Positions 32,520-43,300 of a stretch of DNA of 64,000 bases are shown in pieces (within the stretch, counting starts at the first letter, position 1; each line of letters starts with the position of its first letter). Below the pieces are notes generated by a model. The model made no database searches, was not told where the DNA came from, and saw only the letters and a list, made by a program, of their open reading frames with translations. A program made the translations under genes and the position numbers. This DNA is from Acanthochlamys bracteata (taxonomy: Eukaryota; Streptophyta; Magnoliopsida; Pandanales; Velloziaceae): assembly GCA_019914995.1 (NCBI GenBank), contig CM034133.1:1116001-1180000 (forward strand), given 5' to 3'.

Positions 32520-35131
32520 TTATTTTATTTTCTGTTTTCCTCCTTCGATCACAAAGATTGGAGACTTCAAGAAAGAGCCAGCTGTGGCCCTTGAAAGCAC
32601 GAATTACAAAAGGGGAATATAGGCGGATCTTCATATCTAACTTATGTAATAGTATAAGTGCCTAAGTAGAATACGTGCTTAACTGATAATCAAGAAAGAT
32701 GGTGAATATAAATGTCAGTATAACAATCGATGTAAGGCAGAATTCAATGTAAGAAATCTCTTACCTTGATAGGGATGTCCCTCGGTAGACCCAAAAAAGC
32801 AAGAAAATCACAACCAATACAATTCCAGTCAATCTCAGAAGCTTCACCACCATATTTGCCACGACATGACAGATTTTCCTGACAAGATTGCTGAAAGCAA
32901 CTTCCTACCCATATGTATAGCGTCCTGCCTGCTCCACACCTAGATGTATTTGTGGTTAAAACTAGTAACACTCTTTTAGAATCAAAATCTTCTCTGGTGA
33001 AGTCCTTGAGCTTCTCAACATTTGGCCACTGGTAAATCAACAGTTGTCTGAAGCCCACAGCATCAGAGCCGCTATTGGTGAATTCTGTTGGGCTAGGTAA
33101 CATTTGTCTATCTTTTAAAGGCAGTTCAGTCTGTGGTGCCGCACTGTTCTCAGGATTATCCAAAGGTGATTCACTGATACAACTTGACTGAGTTGAGTCT
33201 GAACTACCTACTCTATGCACCTGACCATCGGTTCTATTGAAGACTTCAACTGAACTTTCAAGACCATGGCAAGACTCTATTTTAGGTTTTCGAGATGCTA
33301 AAGTGCTATCCTTGGTTAATGTAGGCAATTTCACTGAGGAAAAACTTCCCCTCCTTTCAGCAATGGAGCGCGACGATGCCTTCAATGGAGAATTAACTTC
33401 TTTAGAGCTAGGTTTTGCAGGTTCATGACTACCTGACAGAAGAAAGGAAGTCTTGGACTGTGGATGCAAACCATAATCAGTTAAGTTAGAAGAAACAGTA
33501 GATGGCATAAGCGAGGGTGAACAGGAAGAAGATGGTGAGAGTGAAGGCGATACTGAGCTGGATTTCGAGGTGCTGCTTGAATCAGATGATGATGAACTAG
33601 GGGAGAGGTAAGGAGGTGATGTTGATGTATCTGCAGCCAACAACCGCATTTGACTAGGACGTGGATCTCCATCCCTTCTCAGCAGGGAATCAGAATAAAC
33701 TCTGCTAAGACTACCGGAAATAAACTTCCTCCTGAGCACACTCCAATTGCTTTCTCTTGCAGGGATGTGCGTCTCCTGCCCAGCTCCTCCAGATGAAGAA
33801 AAAGGTGGGACAACCCCACCAGTGATTGCTTTGTAAAAGAGCTCAAAGTCAGCATCATAGGAATCCACTCTCCTCTTTCCGGCATAACTCTTCAAACCTG
33901 GCTTACTATCCTCCTTGTCAACCTTCTTAACACCATCTGAGGTAATTGGCGCACTGGAGAAGGCCTCCCAGAAGTCATCTGGTTCTTCCTCTTCCTCAAT
34001 GATAACAAAAGGTCCCTGCACTCTCTCGTACCTCACTACCTGAAAAGCTGCTGCTTTTGCATCCTTCTCCATCACAGGCTCACAATTCTTGCCAATCCAG
34101 ACATACATGGATGAGAACACATGAAGAATGAACGCGCCCCGCGAATCAAGAGCAGAAGGAGATGGTTCATTAACCATTTTCGGCACAAGATGAAGGGCAT
34201 CATAAGGTGAGTGTGGCGCCATCCTATACATCCTGATCAAAGAGTTAGGGCTGAGTGGAATGGCATGAACACGCTTCTGACACTGAAGAAGCTGGCAGGT
34301 AAAGCCCATGTTCGGGTTAGCAATGCCACGAGCGGCTTTAACGAACTGGAAGGCATCGTCAAAGCTCTGCCCTTCATGCCACATAAGGTAAGCAATCACT
34401 AATGACGTTGACCGTGAAACACCTTGACAGCAGTGAACTAGAACCCTTCCACCCTGCTCCCTAACATCTTCAAAATAATCGAAAACATCATAGAGAATAC
34501 TAGTGATGTCTTCTGTCGGGCTGTCCTGCAGCCATAGAGTTTTGTACACCAAGTCCGATTTGAAGTACTCTGGACAAACGAACCCCACACAGTTGAGAAC
34601 GTGAGTGATTCCGTTCTGCCGAAGAATCTCACGGTTGCGAGCAACAGCATCACCGCCAAGGTATATATGTTCAGCTACCTTCGAACACTCCTTGTCGAAT
34701 AGAGCGAGCTGGTCTCTGCGGCCATGAGCCCGCATCGAAGACAAATCAAGCTTGAGACTGTCACCAGGGCGAGAAGCACCAGGTGTCAGAGGGTGAGGCC
34801 ACTCACCGACATCATCCGAACCAGCACACGGCCATTCATCGAAGTTCCTGCGAGTTATAGAGAGCGGTTGCAATGGGGGAAGGCAAGAACGAGCCTTGCT
34901 GTTCTGCTGAGAAGAGCGCGGAGTCAGGGGAGGCACAAGTGGGCCCCGCCGTGGCCTCTCCACACCTCCTTCGCGGCCGCCGTCAGCAGCAACGGCAGAG
35001 CAGTTCGGCGGAATCCTAGACGAAGACCACGAAGCAGAACGCCAGTAAGTTTTTCTCGGCGGCGGTGCAGCGGCAGCAACTCCACCACCACCGCCGCCGC
35101 CACCAGGAGAACTATCTTCTCCTCCCATCAA
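32520..35131 (-). CDS. MKP1: MAP kinase phosphatase 1 (MKP1), dual specificity
   Basis: Dual-specificity phosphatase that inactivates stress MAP kinases (MPK3/MPK6 in Arabidopsis). The main exon 35131-32765 encodes 789 residues. Order: Gly/Ala-rich start, the conserved YWRSASWSSSR motif (about 29-39), LTPRSSQQNSKARSCLPPLQ, GSDDVGEWPHPLTP, then the phosphatase domain (about 148-290) with Asp203 in LQDSPTED and the active site HCCQGVSRS (His233, Cys234, Arg240). A gelsolin-like region follows (GAFILHVFSSMYVWIGKNCE), then a Ser-rich tail and a C-terminal LYIWVGSCF block. The main exon ends AAG before GTAAGA. The last exon is uncertain: 32564-32520 would add SPIFVIEGGKQKIK and stop, in phase, but its acceptor is only moderate. 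Length is close to the 784 residues of the Arabidopsis protein. Catalytic residues are all present. Confidence 0.9.
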
Positions 35132-35999
35132 TCAGCCAATCAATCAATTAATCAAATTAACAAAATAAAACAGAAAGAAAAGCACCGAATCAAAGCATGA
35201 AAGTTAGATTATATTAACTTCTTACTCCGATCTATGAATCAATGGATGAAACACTTATTGATTAGTGAAATCATTGAGTGGAAAATCAGTATATTGGATC
35301 CAACAACAAAGAGAAGAAAACAAGAACGGTTAGAGAGAGAGAGAGAGAACAGAAGGGTTTGGTTTCTTCTTCTTTTTTTTTCTTTTTTTTGGTCAAAGGA
35401 TAGCGTACTTAATTGAAGACCGGAAATTTGGGCAAAGGGAGATCGAGAAAGAAAGACCAATCGGCGCCGCCCGTGCGCGGGCCGCGGGCGCGTATAGAGA
35501 TTTGATTATAGGCCCGGGCCATTACCAAATTTCTTTTTTGGGCTCACTTCAATAGTTAGATTCGGTAAAACTAACTAATAAATTTATGATTAGATATTTT
35601 TTGAGAAATTAAGGACTTATTTTAATACGTAAAAATAAATTTAATAAATAAACTTTAATAAAATATAAAAAATATAATTTAAAATAATAATTAAAATATA
35701 TAAATAAAATTTTGAGTTTAATTTTAATAAAAATAGAGTTTGATATTATTATAATACGTATGAACCCAAAATTATAAAAAAAAATTCTTGGAACTAAAAC
35801 ATGCCTAAACTAAACTATTGTTTTATTTTGGGTACCTATCAATTTTATTGTTTTTATATTTATAAATCAAAGTCTAGGTTCTTTTATTCAAAGAAAGGAT
35901 TTAATCCGGTGTTTATTGACCGTCAACATTCATGACAGATGAATAATTAATCTTCTTAATTACTTGTTATTAATCGTTGGATGATCAAGAAATGTTTAA

Positions 36000-36215
36000 A
36001 GCATTCAATCTTTTATTTGACTGACTAATTTTTTAATTCAAATTTTATAAATATTTAAAAATTTTATAAAATTTTGAAAAGTATAAAAAAATTTAACATT
36101 GTCAAATTATTTATTATTATTATTATTATTTAGATAAAAAATTAAATTTATTTTTTAAAAAATAAAAATAATTTTGTTTTAGAAAAATTATTTCAAAAAA
36201 AAAAATTTTCAAAGG
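36000..36215 (+). mobile_element. Diverged MITE-like copy
   Basis: Carries the AT-rich family core (TTTTTTAATTCAAATTTTAT, ATAAATATTTAAAAATTTTA). Termini are not recognisable. Placed by core similarity and by adjacency to the next copy. Confidence 0.4.
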
Positions 36216-36221
36216 CACTAC

Positions 36222-36478
36222 CGTTTGGAATTGCATTTTTTAACCGGTACTTATCAATTTTTTATTTTATATTTTTTAATATATATTTTATAAATATTTA
36301 AAAATTTTATTTAAAAATTTAGAAAATATAAAAAAAAATTACGTAATAAAATTTTTTTATTACATATTTTTATTAATTTTTTAAAAATAAAAAAATAAAA
36401 CTCATTTTAAAAAAATAATACAAATATTTTTTATTATAAAAAAATTTTATTTTATATACACTTGCAAACGCACTTAAA
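36222..36478 (+). mobile_element. MITE-like AT-rich element copy with both ends
   Basis: Starts CTACCGTTTGGAATTGCATT and ends ACACTTGCAAACGCACTT, imperfect inverted termini. The core has TTTTTTAATATATATTTTAT, ATTACGTAATAAAATTTTTT and TTATTACATATTTTTATTAA, nearly the family consensus. Confidence 0.65.
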
Positions 36479-36866
36479 AAATCAAGAGTAATCTTTTACT
36501 TTTCACTCACTTTTTGACCCAACTTGTTTTCTGAAAACGCGACTAATGAAATCAGTGACGTAGTTTAACAGGATATTAATAATGTTGGTCACTGTTCAAC
36601 CTTGACTAAGAGTACTAATTATTGCACTTGTTTTTATTGACAATCACTACTTAACGAACACCTGATCCTGACTACACAAAGTAGAAATGGACGAGTCATA
36701 AAAACGCTTAACAGTCAATGTTGTTTATCAACTCTCTACCAATCAGAGTACAGGAAGAACTGGTCACAAAGAAGAAACAACACTTGCACAGAATATGAAT
36801 TACAATATAACGTTTGTCATTGGATTTTTTTGGAAATTTCAGCATACACAGATTCTTATACAATGG

Positions 36867-39661
36867 ACGCCTATTTATTGGCTATTAAGCTCCGTCTAAA
36901 AACAATCAGCGAAGAAGTAGAAGTAGAAGACCGTTGCCGAAGAAGAGTACTCCAAAGCTGGTGCCTGCGATGGTTCAGTAGGCACCTAAAAAATACTGTA
37001 GACGATGTAAGACCGTTGAATTTGAGCTGGCAGAAGAGGTAGCTCCCCTGGGATTCCATTGGCAATCTGCGTGAAACACATCATCATATAAGCTTGAGTA
37101 AAAAAGTTATATCAGCAATTTTAAAAGAGAAAGGACGTCATAGAAGTTTATACTATCCAGAATTACGGCAATACAGAGTCAAGAAGTGTTAAAAATGTCC
37201 AGAAGATCAAGCACTACAAGTAATAAGAAGGTAAAAAGTTTCGAGTTTGATAAGGCTACTATCAGCAATAGCACATACCAGCTGCAGTGGCTCACACTCG
37301 GCCAAATTGTTTGTTGGATGTTTGTTTCAACCCACATGCAATCATCTCCACCAAGCACAAGTTTTATATATGTACATAATCATTTATTCCATCCAACGGT
37401 TCACTGAAGTAGAAATTCTCCCAAGAGACATCAAAGAAGATCAAGGCCCCATGAACTGCTCGCAATGCATCGAGAACCTTTTGTGTCTGCTTTGAAGCAA
37501 ACTCCAGCTCAATATTTACCAATATGATCGGAAATGATGAGTTGTAGTTCAGCAAGGTCCTAGAAACCCCACTTTCAAAATTTATTTGTGGAACACTACT
37601 GTTAATAATCCCATAACTAATAATTGATATAAATGAGTTGATACCAGTTAACAGAAACCCAGACAAAAGCAAAAGCTAGCTCTTATGCTCTTAATACAAA
37701 TATTGATAAGCATCGATAGCAGGCATCTTGTGTTTCCGTAAGCCTGCAACCAGAAAACTTTCCAATTAATTACGCAAATTGTGTTGAAACTATGTTATTA
37801 ATTGGCAATGATAATTCATTGATATCAAATCTTGCGAGTTAGTAATCAGAAGAACAAAGAAAAAGGTCCATGATGAATACCTCATGCACAGCCCTACTGA
37901 TGAACCATAGCAAGACAAACAGCATAACTAGTTCCACAAAATAGCTCAATTTTAAGCATTTCTACTGCTAAAACAAACAAGTGCACATTTACAAAGATAA
38001 ATCTACCACAGTAACCATCAAGTTGCCTAGAATAAATCCTCATACCTGTCAAAAGCTTCAGCGTGAATGATTTCATAAAAGACAATCTTCCTATTAATAG
38101 GTTATTATGTCCAATTAAATAGGTGAAATTTCGATTCACATGCTTTAGATTGCTAGTTTGCTACTAACAGAGAAGCATTCCTGGCGACCTTTTACAGATA
38201 GCTTTTTTCCCACATCCTGTACAGCCATCCCATAGATTTGAAGAACTAATAGCAAGATTGTATTAGCACTTTTGAAAATTTAGCACGCACAAAGTATTGC
38301 TGCATGCAGAAAGTTGATTGACATTTATATGATATAATACAGAAAGAAAATATATGTATACAAATGTATCCTTTCATTGTTTCAATTGTTTGGTTGAAGT
38401 CCAGCAATCTGCCAAACCACAACAACACAATCGACATTGAAAACAAATCATTTGTGCAGCAGAAAGCAAAAAACTGAAGGTACCTGGAGAAACTAATAGA
38501 AAAGCATATACAGATGCAATAAAGACAATGTGCACAGAATTCCAGTAACTGGATGGAGCAATTCTTGTGTATTAGGCTCGTGCATGAAACACTTGTGTTT
38601 AAATGAACTAAAAGATTTTAACCCTTTCTTTATAATAACTGAAGCAAAATTTTATATAAAAAAAGATTGAAAAAAATTACAAAAAGATGAAAACAATTCC
38701 CAATGCAGAATTATCATATAGCTCAAAATTCCTAGGCATACTACCCTCACACAATAAATCCCAGAAAATAGAAAGTTACGAGATGGTAATCATTAGTGAC
38801 CTCACCCCTCCCAAATGGAAAAGTCCAATTGGAAAAAAATTTCTTCTTATTCTGCAATAAAATGGATAAGAGTTTTTGCAGTTCTGAAACAAAACATACC
38901 CAATAAACAGCAATTAAGTTCAGGCGATTTAACTATCTTTCTTATCAGTTTGGTTAAGCGATCAAGTTAAGAAATACCACAATAAATATGATATGCAACA
39001 ATTATTTCTCAATAGCTTCAACTAGTCATGGATGAACAGAGCCGGGCAATTGCGGTGGAGTTAAATTCAGGGAGTCTTAGAATTTGAGATAATTAATGTA
39101 TTAGCATTTTGTTAATTTTGTAAAATTTACCAGTCTTCCTGTATGCTATCAGTATATCTGTTCAGTCTGCGAAATGTTACTTCGATGTAAGCTACTAAGA
39201 GAAAAAGTGCAGCTTGAATTATCAAAAACCATTAATCAGTTCTACAAAAACATAATCACCAATAAATAAACAAATTTCTTAATCAAGCTATCTTATCTTT
39301 TCACTATGATTATTGGAACCAACGATCACTACGACCGTATCGATATTATACTCCGCTCCCGACTTCGAGATTTTACTTAACTATCCTCCCGGTTGCTTGA
39401 AAATAACATTCTATACTTTTCGAATGCTTCAGATAGAATCGATAAACCCCCACCTGCTCCCTGTCCTACAAGAGAAAGATCAGGGCCAACGGTGAGCTTT
39501 ATATTCCCGCTCGTGAAGTTATTCGGCAACAGCCATAAGTAAACAAGCGAGTCATCGTGGTAGTTGGAAGAAGAAACGTTGCGCCATCGTGCTGGTGTTC
39601 GCCGGACGGCGGCGGAGAACGGATCACGTGGCGAAGAGAATGAGAAAGAAGCGAAGGACAT
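36867..39661 (-). pseudogene. Beta-hexosaminidase (HEXO, GH20) pseudogene
   Basis: Remains of a plant beta-N-acetylhexosaminidase, a secretory or vacuolar enzyme that trims terminal GlcNAc and GalNAc. From 39661 the N-terminus reads VYLWLLPNNFTSGN and GQGAGGGLSILSEAFEKYR, then shifts frame near 39420; the next frame reads KISKSGAEYNIDTVVVIVG with an internal TAG. Further along, 37560-37382 reads DVSWENFYFSEPLDGIND, and after another one-base shift, LVLGGDDCMWVETNIQQTIW (37362-37299), which fits the family LVLGGEVCMWGET...QQTIWP block. Near 36993-36970 it reads FFRCLLNHR, fitting the C-terminal FRCLLNHRGVPAAP. The middle, with the catalytic Asp-Glu pair (HLGGDEV region), was not found between 37700 and 39300. 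Multiple frameshifts, a stop and loss of the active site make this non-functional. Confidence 0.85.
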
Positions 39662-40396
39662 GAATGGAATTTTAATTTTAAGGTCATTGTTTTGCAGATT
39701 TGAAATTGTAGCAGATATTTTTGCTTCAGATCAGAGAGAGTATCGGATAGCTCTGAGCTGACAGTAGGAGTTTTGATTTGCTTTGCTTTTCGCTTGCTTC
39801 AAAAATCTTTTACAGTTTTCGTGTTTTAGTTGTTCGAATAAATATTCGGATGATTGTCCGATAAGACGTGTGCTAGAGATTACGTTAATTTACATCGGCT
39901 GCCATAAACTAAGTCGACCCTAAGTCTAGTCGTACAATAATGTTCGTCAACCCCATGGAGCTATATGGGCTGAAAGAGTTTCTTAGTTTCTAATCATGGG
40001 CAATTTTAAACTAAATGGGCCACATATATATGGTTCCAATTTTGTGGAATAGCGTAAGTTGGCGGTGCTTCGCGGGGCAATTTAACGCGGCAACGGCATA
40101 GAGACGGCATCTTTCCCGCATTTGCTCTCAACCGCCACGCCTGAGAGCTTATCTCATAATACAGATTTTATCAAGGGCCTAATCGAAAAATTTAACCTGT
40201 CGAAGAAATCTCAAAGCAAGCTTTTTTCTTCTTTCTCCTCACCATTCCTTAGATCAGATCAGCTCCAAAATCAAGCTGAAGTTTCTCGATAGAGCAAGCG
40301 AAATTGACCAGATCTTTCAATTTCTTGTTGTTTGCTTCAATTTTTTTGAATTGGATGTGTTTGGATTAGGAATTTCCTCCAAGTTAAGGAGGAATA
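39662..40396. promoter_or_regulatory. Promoter and 5' UTR region of the AFC1-like gene
   Basis: Between the hexosaminidase remnant (minus) and the kinase gene (plus). It has several GGGCC/GGGCT-type words (AATGGGCCAC near 40014) common in plant promoters and a pyrimidine-rich leader at 40215-40260. Would have been a shared divergent promoter before the pseudogene decayed. No further gene seen. Confidence 0.4.
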
Positions 40397-43300
40397 ATGA
40401 CGACACAGTGGATCATAGAGTACCCGCACGGTACAATGGATAAACGCCCCAGGAAACGGGCGAGGATGAATTGGGATGTTCCCCCTCCTCTTCCGCTACC
40501 GAAGGTAATTTACTTTCAGCTTGTTTTCGAAAATTTTCCTGCAAATCTATGGAATGCAAAGTTGTGTACAGTCTAAGGTTTTCTAGATTTGTTTGATTCA
40601 TGAAATTTGAATCTTTTTCTTTTGCTTGTTGCTGATGAGTCCAATTAAACAGAATCTTGTACGTCTGTTTTCTTTAGAACCTACTTTTATGTAAAAAGTG
40701 GCATATGATTGTTTCAAATTGGTTTACCTTATCCTATGATATGCCTAGCAAGTTTGCAGCATGTTCAAAGCATATATTTTCCTGATTTGTTCCCCCATTG
40801 GTAACTGTTATATGTAATTGATCCATAGTCTGGTAGTTTGATGTACATATTCATGACAATAAATGCGAAATTATCATGTGCTTTTTATGTTTCGAGTTTC
40901 TTGTATGCAGTGCTGGAGGGCCAAATTCAGTTTATGTACTCACGAGCAAAGTATAAATTTTTTGACTACTAGTGCTGATTATGTTTTGTGCATCTTAGGT
41001 CACTTGGTATATGTTTATATAAGGAAGTTTTTTAACTTTATTCCATGTAATTGGTAATGGAGTTTTAAACTAACGTTGCTGGCTCTGTGCAGGTTTTACC
41101 ACCGTTGTATTGTGGGCAAGAGGTAATCAATGGGATAATTCCGACCAATGGTTACCCCTCCTATTCATACTATTGCCCAGGAGTTCCCGGCTATGCCTCT
41201 CCACCTTGGAGGGCAGATGACAAGGATGGACACTATGTTTTTGCAATAGGAGAAAACCTGACACCAAGATGTAACTACTTGATTTGTTGAATGGTTGATG
41301 CGGCTCATTGTGCTTTTATGCTATTCTTTTTGGTTCTAATATCGTATCTGTTCGTTACATAGCAATCAATTTTTGTTTAAGATAGATCCGTGAATTTCTG
41401 GAGCACCTTTTTTCTCGTATGTCTGTTCTATTTTATTCTTTCGGTGAATATCTTACTTATTTGAAATGCTGATTTCCATTTATATAACTTACTATTTCCT
41501 ACCCTTCTTTTATAGTTGCAAACTAAAGTTTATCTCTGCACGTTTCTATATTACTTTTACGGGCCATGTCAATTTAATGCAATTCTGTGTTTTCCTTTGT
41601 GCACTGGTTTGTCAAATATGGGCCTGTTGGATAGGAGGTTTCCATTTCCCAAATGAAGTATAGATCACTGAGTTAAAGTGTTCATCTCAAAAGTTTGGAA
41701 GGTGTATGGCGAATGGTACAAAATCCTGAGTAGTTTGTGAATTTACTTTTAGTGTGTGATTTCTACAAACTTGTCTCTGATCAGTGTTTATTTCAGGAAA
41801 ATGTGTTCTTTCCAGTCTTGCTATTTCCTTAGCGAGCTTTTGATTTATTTTTCTTGTTAGTTTATTATGATCTACAATATTGAACTGACATTTTCCTTGT
41901 TGAAATTTCCAGATAGAATCATGAGCAAAATGGGCGAAGGTTAGTTTTTGTTTTTGGAAAGAGTACTATTTATGTGGAGCCAATATTGATGATCAGAATG
42001 CATTAGTTGGTTGTACTTGCTTAGTTTTTCATCATTTTGCAGTAATATTCTGATCAAATTCTAGTTGATTAAGTCCTTTCTGCTGATCTTTTTGGAATTG
42101 CTACAGGGACATTTGGTCAGGTATTGGAATGTTGGGACCTTGAAAGGAAAGAAATGGTTGCCATCAAGATTGTCAGGTCCATCCATAAATATCGTCAAGC
42201 TGCTAAAATTGAAATTGACGTGCTTGAGAGACTTGCAAAGAATGATATTGGTGGACGACGGTAAGATTTGATTTTTGTTTATCGCTACTTCAACAAGTAT
42301 AGTAGGATTCTGGGATAAACATTCTATGGTATCTTTTCTTTGTTTGCAGTTGCGTCCAAATACGCAATTGGTTTGACTATCGTAATCATATTTGCATTGT
42401 AAGTACTATCCACTATTCATGCACTTCTGTGTCGTTAATTACATAGTTTGTACAGTAATTGATATATGTTGGCCAATTTGTGGACAGGTTTTTGAGAAGC
42501 TTGGGCCTAGCCTTTACGATTTTTTGAGGAGAAATGGATACCGCTCTTTCTCCATTGACCTGGTTCGAGATCTTGGCAGGCAACTGCTGGAGTCTGTGGC
42601 ATGTATGCTAGCTGCAACTTCTTAACCTTCATCCTTTATACTATGGTGTTGTTTTGCAGGATCCTCGGCAAAGAATTTTTTTTTCCCTATCTGTTGACAT
42701 TTTTTAGGCTAGTCATTTCTACCTTGCAATGCCAATATAGTATCCTAACATCATGTTGCTAGGTATTTGCTTTACATAAGTTTTTAACTCCTCAGGTTGT
42801 AAGTGTGATATCTTCTGTTGCAGTTATGCATGATTTGCGGCTTATTCATACGGATTTGAAACCAGAAAATATTCTTCTTGTTTCCTCAGAATACATAACT
42901 GTTCCCGATTATAAGGTACATACTGGTTTGTATTTCCTTAATCTTTAATTAAATACAATATCTATATGACCAAGTCTGTTGCATCGAATATTTGTTTGAC
43001 TTGTGTTTCTTAATTAAGAATATTAGTTTAGTAATGGCAGTATGATCAACTGAGTTAGTTTTGCTTGATTTGAAGTATATGCCAAGGAATGCGAAGGAAA
43101 TTACAAGTTTCAAGAACGTACCAAAGTCCAGTGCTATCAAACTCATAGATTTTGGCAGCACAACATATGAGCATCAGGATCATAGTTATGTGGTCTCAAC
43201 TCGCCATTATCGTGCTCCTGAGATCATTCTTGGTATGAATGTTTTCACAAGTTCATGCACTCTGCTAGCGCATGCATATGGTTGTTCATTATATTAACCG

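Larger units (their letters stand above)
35132..36866. other. MKP1 promoter and MITE-rich intergenic region
   Basis: 35455-35520 is a GC-rich patch (CGCGGGCCGCGGGCGCG and GGCCCGGGCC) upstream of MKP1, probably its promoter. 35570-36480 is AT-rich and holds at least two element copies. No gene seen. Confidence 0.5.

Noticed and set aside
34724-35200. 158-codon plus-strand frame
   Set aside because: Arg-rich shadow of the MKP1 N-terminal exon on the opposite strand.
37891-38446. Short minus-strand frames inside the hexosaminidase remnant as possible middle exons
   Set aside because: None matches the GH20 catalytic region. They read as AT-rich intron-like sequence.
39377-39661. A separate intact small gene encoding 94 residues
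   Set aside because: The sequence is the N-terminal hexosaminidase block broken by a frameshift, not an independent gene.
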